Assembly: GCF_020911725.1 (NCBI RefSeq) | Contig: NZ_CP076620.1 | Span: 2,298,501 to 2,362,500 of the forward strand | DNA: 64,000 nt | Source of the DNA: Clostridium cadaveris | GTDB taxonomy: Bacteria > Bacillota > Clostridia > Clostridiales > Clostridiaceae | Reading direction: 5' to 3' | In this document: positions 1 to 6,362 of the stretch, piece after piece | Numbering within the stretch: position 1 is the first letter of the stretch | Layout of the letters: every line of letters starts with the position of its first letter | Notes under the pieces: generated by a model | What the model was told of the DNA's origin: nothing | Database searches by the model: none | What the model saw: only the letters and a program-made list of their open reading frames with translations | Position numbers and translations under genes: made by a program

Positions 1-516
1 TTTATTAAAAGTCTCTGCTGATGTATCCTTAAAATAAGTTGTCAAAGCCTCATTGGCATCCTCTCGTATTATCATAGTAATAAACGTTTCACAAAATACT
101 ATTAAAAATTCTGAAGGTTCAGTCAACTTATTCATTAGCATATTTGCCATTGCACTTTGAAATGCTGATAAAATCAATACTGAATCAATTTCTCCATTTT
201 CCTCTTCAATCTTATCAAGAATGCACTCTATTATTTTTTGAACCTCTATAACCGTAAGCTTTTCGCTTTGGATATCATACTCTTTTAAAAATCCATCAAT
301 GCCGACTTCTTTTACTTTTTTAAAACAGGCAAAACCTCCTCCGGCAAGTACTGCAAAATCTTTATCTGCGAAATATCCCTTTGTTTTTTTAGAACGTAAT
401 GTTTCAACCGCAACTTGCGGTATTACTTCCTTACATTCAACTGACGGATTTGACTCTACTGTATCTTTTAATAACTTCTTTATTTTTGCGGTAGTTTTTC
501 TAACTGATGATCCCAT
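1..516 (-). CDS. Hypothetical protein, C-terminus off the left edge
   Basis: Open reading frame of 172 codons with no stop before the window edge. ATG at 516 is preceded by GGGAGG at 7 nt spacing, a convincing start. The protein starts MGSSVRKTTAKIKKLLKDT and has a Gly-rich stretch (LAGGGF) near residue 70, followed by predicted helices. Its layout weakly recalls QatB-type proteins of the Qat anti-phage system, but this is an impression from memory and not an assignment. It lies outside the prophage, beside the detached rlmD tail, so it may belong to another integrated element. Confidence 0.6.
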   Translation of the reverse strand, partial: MGSSVRKTTAKIKKLLKDTVESNPSVECKEVIPQVAVETLRSKKTKGYFADKDFAVLAGGGFACFKKVKEVGIDGFLKEYDIQSEKLTVIEVQKIIECILDKIEEENGEIDSVLILSAFQSAMANMLMNKLTEPSEFLIVFCETFITMIIREDANEALTTYFKDTSAETFNK

Positions 517-644
517 AGCATTTCCTCCCTACTTTAATATGTATTCAATATAGCACATTTTGAAAATTACGTCTATGAAATTTGAAAAAGGTCACCTTCA
601 ATAAATAATCATTTTTCCTAATATGACGCCTTCAATTAATTGCA

Positions 645-1007
645 TTAAATCATAATCATTTCAAAATGCTTCAATGCATCCTTTATCGCTTCCACTTTCT
701 CCGCTGTCGGATGCTTCCTCGGCTGTTTCAATTCTTCCACCGCATTTGGAGCATCGTACATCGGCAAGCCTAAATCTCTCTTCACCTCTGCGATATATGC
801 GGTATGTACTTTGAAGCCGTATTTAGCTTCTATATACTCCTTTATCATTTTGTAGGTCACTCGCTCTTTGGGCTTGTAGCTTTCCGCTCTTTTAGCAATA
901 TTATCAAGCGGAACTTTTCCCTCACCCTCGCCAAACTCAACTTTTACGTTGATATATCCGTCTGGCTTTTTGTGGGAAAGCAGTACTACCGTCTCCACAT
1001 GTGGTGT
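645..1007 (-). pseudogene. Detached 3' tail of an rlmD-type gene
   Basis: Read leftward from the att core, the frame gives [18 protein letters not shown], the typical end of RlmD (RumA) 23S rRNA uracil methyltransferases, then about 105 further residues ending HFEMIMI. From memory, such tails (VETVVLLS followed by a Lys-rich helical domain) occur fused to clostridial RlmD or as remnants at rumA-targeting mobile elements. There is no ribosome binding site and the only possible start is an internal GTG, so it is probably not translated. The stretch looks richer in G+C than its surroundings. The complete rlmD is across the prophage at 39948-41303. Confidence 0.75.
997..1007. other. attL core
   Basis: ACATGTGGTGT is identical to 39979-39989. 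Six further bases to the left match at 4 of 6 positions, because both sides encode VETVV. Left of the core is the detached rlmD tail. Right of it is non-coding phage DNA. Confidence 0.75.
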
Positions 1008-1072
1008 TTGTAAGATTTGAAATGCTTGTGATAGCCTATAAAATTTTAAAGTAACCTAAAACAATTCAAAAT

Positions 1073-1107
1073 TTCAGCTATGTTTGAACCTAAATAACAT
1101 AGCTGAA
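1073..1107. terminator. 12-bp hairpin at the left phage end
   Basis: TTCAGCTATGTT and AACATAGCTGAA form a perfect 12-bp stem with an 11-nt loop. The flanks are A/T-rich on both sides without a long T-run, so it could be a weak bidirectional terminator that insulates the phage end from the chromosome. Confidence 0.5.
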
Positions 1108-1146
1108 TTTATTAAAATCTATTATAATTTATTAAAATATCTGCAA

Positions 1147-1186
1147 GGGCAACAAATAGTCAACATTGTTGCCCAACTAAAAATCA
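1147..1186. repeat. Arm-type repeat near attL
   Basis: GGGCAACAA (1147-1155) is inverted as TTGTTGCCC (1166-1174). The stretch 1165-1186 matches 39866-39887 near attR at 20 of 22 positions in the same orientation. Repeats flanking both att cores at about 100-160 bp are what integrase arm-binding sites look like. The inverted pairs could also act as terminator hairpins. Confidence 0.55.
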
Positions 1187-1209
1187 AAGGATTTATCATT
1201 CCTCCTTTT

Positions 1210-1521
1210 TTACTTATCCAGATGCTGCATTAATAACATACTTTCATTGCCTAAAATAATCATTTTTGTAAGCTTTTCTTGCTGTAATCTAATAATCTCT
1301 TCAAGCTCCCTAATCCTAGATTCTAATTTTCTTCTTTCTAATGGTGACATTGGACTTAATTCACAACCCTCTATTTTCATAATTTCCTCTAGACTATATC
1401 TAGGAGTTGGTATATGTGGATTTCTAGTTATTATTCCTTCTTGTTCATAGTTTATTATAGCTTGTGTAGATACACACCAACGCTCAGATAACATTTGTCT
1501 TGTAATCAAAACTGGATCCAT
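1210..1521 (-). CDS. Small helix-turn-helix and coiled-coil phage protein
   Basis: 103 residues, with GGGAGG 8 nt before ATG. The N-terminal half (LITRQMLSERWCVSTQAIINYE) looks like a MerR or excisionase-type winged helix that reads a word and then an RY-S-L-E-E wing. The C-terminal half is Arg/Glu/Leu-rich coiled coil (SRIRELEEIIRLQQEK). It is the last phage gene before attL. Role unknown: a transcription regulator or recombination directionality factor would fit both fold and position. Confidence 0.6.
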   Translation of the reverse strand: MDPVLITRQMLSERWCVSTQAIINYEQEGIITRNPHIPTPRYSLEEIMKIEGCELSPMSPLERRKLESRIRELEEIIRLQQEKLTKMIILGNESMLLMQHLDK

Positions 1522-1598
1522 TGATAATCCTCCCTTTTATTTAAAGTAATAATAAATTCTAATAATATGAATTTGATTTTTGACGGCAAAACAAAAGG

Positions 1599-1616
1599 AG
1601 GCTTAGGCCTCCTATT
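1599..1616 (-). terminator. Terminator after the 166-residue membrane gene
   Basis: On the minus strand AGGAGGC-CTAA-GCCTCCT is followed by TTTTG. The hairpin overlaps the stop codon of the gene at 1612-2112 and closes the two-gene cassette transcribed from about 3130. Confidence 0.75.
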
Positions 1617-2112
1617 TTAAATTTCTATATTTAAAAACATCCTCTATTTCTTCGTCTACTTTCTTTTTCTCTTTTTTATTCAAATTATCAAATCTTATGC
1701 TCTCTACTACAATTTTTATATTACTCAACGTAATTAAAAATCTATATATTGATACTAATAATAAAACAATTTCTATAGAATATAAATAATTTAGTAAATA
1801 ACCTTGATGTAAATATTTTTCAATCATTAACATATTAAATAATGAAACTATTATAGAATATACACCATATTCTATACCATATTCTATAGACTCATATACT
1901 TTCTTTAAGGCTCCTGCTTTTTCAAATAATTGAATTATTTCCTCTTTGAGAAATCCAAGCATAATAGACAGTGAAGTAAATAAAAATCCTATTAATACTG
2001 CATTTATTGTTATCAAATTAAAATGATTATCTTTTACAAAATCTACGTTGCATATTAGTGAAACAATCCCTGATATTATTAGTATTAAAAATATTCTTTT
2101 TATTTTTTTCAT
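1612..2112 (-). CDS. Putative four-helix membrane protein of an accessory pair
   Basis: 166 residues, with AGGAGGTG before ATG at 2112. Hydrophobic stretches near residues 6-22, 35-55, 80-100 and 108-128 suggest four transmembrane helices. The tail is strongly charged (NLNKKEKKKVDEEIEDVFKYR). Its start lies 27 nt after the stop of the soluble 2140-3130 gene and a terminator follows, so the two form one transcription unit at the left prophage end, where lysogenic-conversion genes usually sit. A soluble sensor plus membrane effector arrangement recalls phage-exclusion pairs, but no family is recognised. Confidence 0.65.
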   Translation of the reverse strand: MKKIKRIFLILIISGIVSLICNVDFVKDNHFNLITINAVLIGFLFTSLSIMLGFLKEEIIQLFEKAGALKKVYESIEYGIEYGVYSIIVSLFNMLMIEKYLHQGYLLNYLYSIEIVLLLVSIYRFLITLSNIKIVVESIRFDNLNKKEKKKVDEEIEDVFKYRNLK

Positions 2113-2139
2113 TACTTCACCTCCTATTTAAATTTATAG

Positions 2140-3130
2140 TTACTCTTGGAGAATGTATGTTTTTATATTTTCTTTATTTTTTTCATATATATCTTTTATT
2201 TTATTATACGCTTGTTCTGCCATCTCTTCCAAAGAAAGTTTTATTTTTTGGGAATCCTCCTGCTTATAGCTACTTAAATTAATGGTATATGTAACTTCAT
2301 CTTTATCAAATTTATACTCTTGTGCTGCAGATCCCCCAGTAATATTCCCCTTAAATTTCAAAGTATCTTTGATATCCTTAGTACATTCTTGAAATGCATT
2401 TATTACATACCCTATTTTCGCAGATACTTTAGTCAATGGAACATGAGGTTTGTTTTTAATTAGTATCTTTATTTGGAACATATCTAGTTCTTTAAGCGCC
2501 TTAATCTGCTTTGGATCTAATCCTAGTTCTAGAAGTCTAGATGCATCTGGTATATTGTATTTATATGATATCTCATTTAAAGATACTCCACCTTTTTTAT
2601 ATGTTTCAATCATTTTATCAGTCAATATTTTATTTGAACTTATTAAAATATTATCACTACTATATGATTTACATAAATAAGTGTTTATTATACTAAAGAA
2701 GCCTTTTGCTCCAGGTGCAAACTGACCATATAGTTCTATTACTATACCTTCATCTACATCAATTAATATATATGTGCAAATTTCCAATTCATATTTTTCC
2801 TGCTGTTCTTTATCTAAAATTTCTTTCCCCATAAATGTTGATTTTTCTCGTTTTAAAGCTCCCTCGAGTTCTTTTTGTCTACCTATTCTAAAGAAAAGAT
2901 ATTTATCTGGAACAACCTCATTAGATACTATTTTTAATAGTTCTAAAGAAATATAGTTTTCTTCTTTATTATCCATTTTTAATGCTTTATTACCATTTTC
3001 AAATGTAACAACATTATCATTCTCCGAATCAAACAATGAATTTATAATATATAATATTTCTTTTATTCTCCCCTATTTTACCGTTTTTCATTATATCAAA
3101 TGTATAACAATACAATTTTTTGTTGCTCAT
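2140..3130 (-). CDS. Hypothetical accessory protein, apparently frameshifted near its N-terminus
   Basis: The long frame (2140-3036) lacks a good start: only TTG at 3036 without a ribosome binding site. Upstream, ATG at 3130 has GGAGGGAG and encodes MSNKKLYCYTFDIMKNGKIG, then stops at 3029. Removing one G from the GGGG run (3070-3073) joins both frames through GRIKEILYIINSLFDSEN into about 330 residues. So the gene is either broken by a one-base insertion, mis-sequenced, or translated by frameshifting. The protein looks soluble and mixed alpha/beta. I do not recognise it. It is followed by the membrane partner at 1612-2112. Confidence 0.6.
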
Positions 3131-3150
3131 AAAATTCTCCCTCCATTATT

Positions 3151-3200
3151 TATATCTCAATGAATTTATGCTATAATAGAGGTATATTCTTTGAGATATA
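3151..3200 (+). promoter_or_regulatory. Promoter enclosed by a 10-bp inverted repeat
   Basis: TATATCTCAA (3151-3160) and TTGAGATATA (3191-3200) are perfect inverted copies 30 bp apart. Between them lies TATAAT (3172-3177), with TTTATA at 17 bp upstream spacing, giving a + strand promoter with start near 3184. A dyad straddling the -10 box looks like an operator. The same region is also the upstream region of the leftward pair that starts at 3130. Confidence 0.5.
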
Positions 3201-3257
3201 TTTTGTGTTTAAGAAACCACACTGACTACCAATCATTCAGTGGTTTCTTTTTATTTT
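3184..3257 (+). ncRNA. Candidate small RNA of about 75 nt
   Basis: It starts after TATAAT at 3172-3177 and ends in a strong intrinsic terminator: AAGAAACCAC (3211-3220) pairs with GTGGTTTCTT and is followed by TTTTTATTTTT. There is no open reading frame. It is divergent from the accessory pair starting at 3130, so it could be a regulator or antisense partner of a nearby messenger, or the short transcript of a decayed gene. Confidence 0.45.
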
Positions 3258-3379
3258 TCGTCATATTTATACTTATATTGTAAACTATTCTCTTTTATAG
3301 GACAACCTCTCAGCTAAAATAAAAAAGTAGGAAGATTTTTCTCTGCAGTATATCTATAATTAATTACTAAAACTTAGTA

Positions 3380-3850
3380 TTATTTTGTCTCGTCATTCAC
3401 TCCCCCTATAATTGCCGTACCCTTTGAAAATTTCAAATTATTGATGTCCTCTTCAATATTCTTATTAAAGCGCTTTTTAGTTATAATCTTACTAATTTTA
3501 GTCCCAGCTGCAATTAATGCTATTGAAACTAATATTTCAAGTATCACTATCTTACCTTTAGAAGTATCTGTATCATATTTACCAAATATAGAAATACTAT
3601 ATCCTATAGTCAAATATAAAAATGCAATTCTATCTATATAAATATCCATAGCAATTTCTTGAATCCTTTCTTTATATAAGACAATTTTATTATCTTCACA
3701 CATTAAAGGACCTTTAAATTCTGAAACATAAATTTCTTTAGCTTTATCTAAAACTTTTTCTTTTAGGCTCTTTCTTAATAATATCAAGGCTCCTGCTACT
3801 TGAAATGATAATGATAATATATATATATATAACATTTCTTCCAATTCCAA
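3380..3850 (-). CDS. Hypothetical membrane protein, post-lysis accessory gene
   Basis: 156 residues with an N-terminal hydrophobic helix (LYIYILSLSFQVAGALILL), a charged middle, then two hydrophobic stretches (IAFLYLTIGYSISIF and IVILEILVSIALIAAGT) and a basic tail. Start is uncertain: TTG at 3850, TTG at 3844 (9 nt after GGGG) or ATG at 3835. It sits downstream of the amidase beyond two terminators, so it is probably a separately expressed lysogenic-conversion gene. No family recognised. Confidence 0.6.
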   Translation of the reverse strand: MELEEMLYIYILSLSFQVAGALILLRKSLKEKVLDKAKEIYVSEFKGPLMCEDNKIVLYKERIQEIAMDIYIDRIAFLYLTIGYSISIFGKYDTDTSKGKIVILEILVSIALIAAGTKISKIITKKRFNKNIEEDINNLKFSKGTAIIGGVNDETK

Positions 3851-3909
3851 TATCCCCTATCCTTAAAATTTTAATATAAATATTTTACCATATTTTATGC
3901 AAAATAAAA

Positions 3910-3937
3910 AAGGCAGAAAGTTTTCTCTCCCTGCCTT
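3910..3937 (-). terminator. Intrinsic terminator
   Basis: AAGGCAG and CTGCCTT pair around a 14-nt loop. On the minus strand the hairpin is followed by TTTTTTATTTT. It is the second of two hairpins downstream of the amidase and lies just upstream of the gene at 3380-3850. Confidence 0.7.
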
Positions 3938-4005
3938 GAATAAATTATATAAAACTGGATAGTATCTAAAATGCATGGAAACATGCTATTTTATACTATT
4001 TTATT

Positions 4006-4032
4006 AGGGTGTAGTTGCCGAAACTGCACCCT
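4006..4032 (-). terminator. Hairpin after the amidase gene
   Basis: AGGGTGCAGTT and AACTACACCCT pair with one mismatch around a TCGGC loop, starting 8 nt after the amidase stop. The following AATAAAAT gives only a weak T-run, which may explain the second hairpin at 3910-3937. Confidence 0.6.
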
Positions 4033-4039
4033 TTTATAT

Positions 4040-5080
4040 TTATAGTCCTAAAAGTGCTCTCCATGTATTTCTTCCAACAATACCATCTGCAGATAAATTA
4101 TGTTTTCTTTGAAATGCAACAACAGCTGCTCTTGTATCATTTCCGAAGATACCGTCTGCTGTTACACCTAACTTTTCTTGAAGTAGCTTAGTTATGTCTC
4201 CTACTGCCCCATATCTTAACAATGGACATCCTGCTAAAGTATTACTTCCTGGTATTCCGTCTACAGTTTGCGAACTAAAACCTTGTTCATTGCAAGCAGT
4301 TTGTAGTCTTGCAATCCAGTTATCCACTTCTTTATATTCTTCAACAAATTCTGAACTAATGAATCCACCATGATTACCCCAAAATACAGAAAACCATCCA
4401 TCCTCTTCAAAGTCTATATGAACCTTTTCTCCGTATTTCAAAATTCCTAATTCATCATATCCTGTACCTGGACCTTTTCTAATTTTTAGGCCACTCTTTG
4501 CTGTAACGACTCCATATTCATATGGTTTATTTTTAATTTCCTCTGATGGGGTATATGATTCAACTGTAGTTCCTGTAATTCCTTTTACTATAGCATCTGC
4601 TAAAGCTTCAGGATTGTATATATTCATATCACACCCATTGTCTATAAAGCAACATTCTATAAGCATTGCACTCATATTTGTATGTCTTATTACATATAGG
4701 CTTGAACCATCTTTAATTCCTCTATTATAGTATCCCAGTGCAACTATATTATTAAGTATAGCCTCTGCCTTATCAAATTTTTTCCCTCCATAAGTATAAA
4801 CCTCAGTTCCGTATGCAGCACCATTGAACGCATTTAGATGTATTGCTAGGTATAAATCTCCACCAGCATTATTGGCTGTATTAGCTCTATAAGATAAAGA
4901 ATCCATTAAGCTGCTGCAACTATCTTTACTACATACTACAACTGTATGCCCTAATGCTTCTAACTTTTCCTTAACCTTATATCCTATTTCTCTTGTACAG
5001 TCTTGCTCTCTTCTTCCACAACCTTCTGCTCCTGTGTCAGCTCCACTTAAAGTGTGTCCCATATCTAATAATATCTTCAT
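4040..5080 (-). CDS. Phage endolysin, N-acetylmuramoyl-L-alanine amidase
   Basis: 346 residues from ATG at 5080, chosen because GGAGGG lies 7 nt upstream of it but abuts the ATG at 5086. Residues about 1-170 form an Amidase_3 domain with zinc-ligand motifs (MGHT near the start, IHLNAF, and IECCF with the catalytic Glu). An SH3-like wall-binding domain follows (KSGLKIRKGPGTGYDELG), then a C-terminal peptidoglycan-binding repeat (LGVTADGIFGNDTRAAVVAFQ). It hydrolyses the bond between muramic acid and the stem peptide at the end of the lytic cycle. Holin-like genes lie directly upstream. Confidence 0.93.
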   Translation of the reverse strand: MKILLDMGHTLSGADTGAEGCGRREQDCTREIGYKVKEKLEALGHTVVVCSKDSCSSLMDSLSYRANTANNAGGDLYLAIHLNAFNGAAYGTEVYTYGGKKFDKAEAILNNIVALGYYNRGIKDGSSLYVIRHTNMSAMLIECCFIDNGCDMNIYNPEALADAIVKGITGTTVESYTPSEEIKNKPYEYGVVTAKSGLKIRKGPGTGYDELGILKYGEKVHIDFEEDGWFSVFWGNHGGFISSEFVEEYKEVDNWIARLQTACNEQGFSSQTVDGIPGSNTLAGCPLLRYGAVGDITKLLQEKLGVTADGIFGNDTRAAVVAFQRKHNLSADGIVGRNTWRALLGL

Positions 5081-5109
5081 ATTCATCCCTCCAAATTTAA
5101 AAATTAAAA

Positions 5110-5127
5110 AGGAGCCCTTAAGCTCCT
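5110..5127 (-). terminator. Terminator or attenuator between holin and endolysin
   Basis: AGGAGC-TTAAGG-GCTCCT is followed by TTTTAATT on the minus strand. It overlaps the stop codon of the holin-like gene, so it would reduce readthrough into the amidase and may set the holin to endolysin ratio. Confidence 0.6.
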
Positions 5128-5303
5128 TGATTGGTTTTCTTTGAAACTGAATTTCCGAAATAGAACATAACTACTCCGCTATAGATTGGAAGAAACTCTT
5201 TTACATCTCTCCCAGAAACGATACAATAACTAAATACTATAGTAAGTATTACAGCTATTAGCCATTTTGCACTTGTAACCTTTGTTATAATTCTTTCTTT
5301 CAT
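5118..5303 (-). CDS. Phage holin-like small membrane protein
   Basis: 61 residues, with GGAGGG before ATG. Two hydrophobic segments (WLIAVILTIVFSYCIVSG and FLPIYSGVVMFYFGNSV) are joined by a short charged loop and the tail is basic and polar. Size, two-helix topology and position just upstream of the amidase fit a holin that lets the endolysin reach the wall. The exact holin family is not recognised. Confidence 0.75.
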   Translation of the reverse strand: MKERIITKVTSAKWLIAVILTIVFSYCIVSGRDVKEFLPIYSGVVMFYFGNSVSKKTNQGA

Positions 5304-5318
5304 CTAAATCCCTCCATT

Positions 5319-5522
5319 TTATTTATTAAACAAATGACTTTTAATTTCTTTAACATCATCCTGTACATTTTCTACTATATTAAATTTAGCGGTTAGTTTA
5401 TCTAATAAATCTTGATATCTTTTCTCTCTGTCACCTGTGGTTTTAAGAACATAGAGCAATAAAAACACAAACATACCATAGCCTAACCCTTGATTTATAC
5501 TTGCTTTTAATAGTTCATCCAT
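5319..5522 (-). CDS. BhlA/UviB-family holin-like protein
   Basis: 67 residues, with GAGGTG before ATG. One N-terminal membrane helix (GLGYGMFVFLLLYVLKTTG) is followed by a charged helical tail (REKRYQDLLDKLTAKFNIVENVQDDVKEIKSHL). This matches the BhlA/UviB family, known as holin-like or bacteriocin-release proteins in Bacillus and Clostridium. It lies 15 bp upstream of the second holin-like gene in the lysis cassette. Confidence 0.85.
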   Translation of the reverse strand: MDELLKASINQGLGYGMFVFLLLYVLKTTGDREKRYQDLLDKLTAKFNIVENVQDDVKEIKSHLFNK

Positions 5523-5576
5523 CTAGCACCTCTCTTAAAATAAAAAATAAAAAAGAGACTAGATTTCTCTAATCCC

Positions 5577-6050
5577 TTATTTTACTAACTGATACATTGA
5601 AATACCAATTAGTAATATAGATAGTATAAAATTTAGTAGTATATAAATTTTATCTCTTAATATAGTATACGATTCATTATAATTTTTTTTAAAATACTTT
5701 ATTCTTATCTTGAACCACTCGTTCATTTTCACCCTTCCATATTTTTTAAGAATCCTATTAATTTCTACTGTTCCATTGTTCCAACAACTTTCAATTTTCA
5801 ACCTATATCTATTATCTAATATTACACAAATCATATATGTTAATATAAAACTTAAATATGTTAATAAGCCTCCGTAATAATTGAGCTTCATAGTAACTAT
5901 TATAAGAATAACAATTCTTATACCTCTTGTGTAAAAGAATTTTATATTTAAATTTTTAGTATATTTAACATTAAATTCTATAAATAATGAAAATATCAAT
6001 AAATAAATGTACGGAAAAATTTCTTTCAATATATAATTTAGCATACTCAT
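5577..6050 (-). CDS. Hypothetical integral membrane protein
   Basis: About 157 residues from ATG at 6050, which has GGGGGT 5 nt upstream. Four hydrophobic segments are visible: LLIFSLFIEF, IRIVILIIVTM, LLTYLSFILTYMICVIL and the C-terminal ILLNFILSILLIGISMYQ. Between the third and fourth lies a basic, Tyr/Asn/Lys-rich cytosolic part. It sits between the tail fibre module and the holins, has its own weak terminator, and is more A+T-rich than the structural genes, as expected for an inserted accessory gene. Function unknown; superinfection exclusion is possible but unsupported. Confidence 0.6.
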   Translation of the reverse strand: MSMLNYILKEIFPYIYLLIFSLFIEFNVKYTKNLNIKFFYTRGIRIVILIIVTMKLNYYGGLLTYLSFILTYMICVILDNRYRLKIESCWNNGTVEINRILKKYGRVKMNEWFKIRIKYFKKNYNESYTILRDKIYILLNFILSILLIGISMYQLVK

Positions 6051-6136
6051 ATTTACCCCCATCTTTTAAGATGATTATATCATATATATTAATGCTAAGT
6101 TATATCATAATTTAGATCTAGCATACAATAAAAAAA

Positions 6137-6149
6137 GACCTTCTAGGCC
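6137..6149 (-). terminator. Terminator at the end of the tail module
   Basis: On the minus strand GGCCT-AGA-AGGTC is followed by TTTTTTATT. The stem is short and includes one G-U pair, but the T-run is good. It directly follows the small gene at 6149-6361. Confidence 0.55.
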
Positions 6150-6361
6150 TACTCTATGGGGTTAATAACATTTAATTTTGCACTTACTAATTTTTCAAGT
6201 TCTTCGACTTTTGTTTTCATGTCTTGGTCTATTACAAAAAAGCTGTCTTTATGATTATTCTCTTTTAAAATTCCATTGTTATCTATGATGTCACTTGTCA
6301 CATTTATTCTTTTTCCACCACCAACGTTTAAAACACTTATACCCGTTATAGTTCTTAACAT
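6149..6361 (-). CDS. Small hypothetical protein after the tail fibre
   Basis: 70 residues, with GAGGAGTGG before ATG, starting immediately after the stop of the large tail protein. It has a Gly-rich beta-like N-terminus (GISVLNVGGGKRINVTSDI) and a short C-terminal helix (KVEELEKLVSAK). Genes in this position often encode XkdX-like or baseplate accessory proteins, but no family is recognised. Confidence 0.6.
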   Translation of the reverse strand: MLRTITGISVLNVGGGKRINVTSDIIDNNGILKENNHKDSFFVIDQDMKTKVEELEKLVSAKLNVINPIE

Positions 6362-6362
6362 A

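Noticed and set aside
299-553. 84-codon + strand open frame
   Set aside because: Antisense to the well-started partial gene at 1-516; no ribosome binding site.
1612-3130. Kiwa (KwaA/KwaB) identity for the soluble/membrane pair
   Set aside because: A four-helix protein with a soluble partner of about 310-330 residues recalls Kiwa, but gene order is reversed and I see no DUF4868-like sequence.
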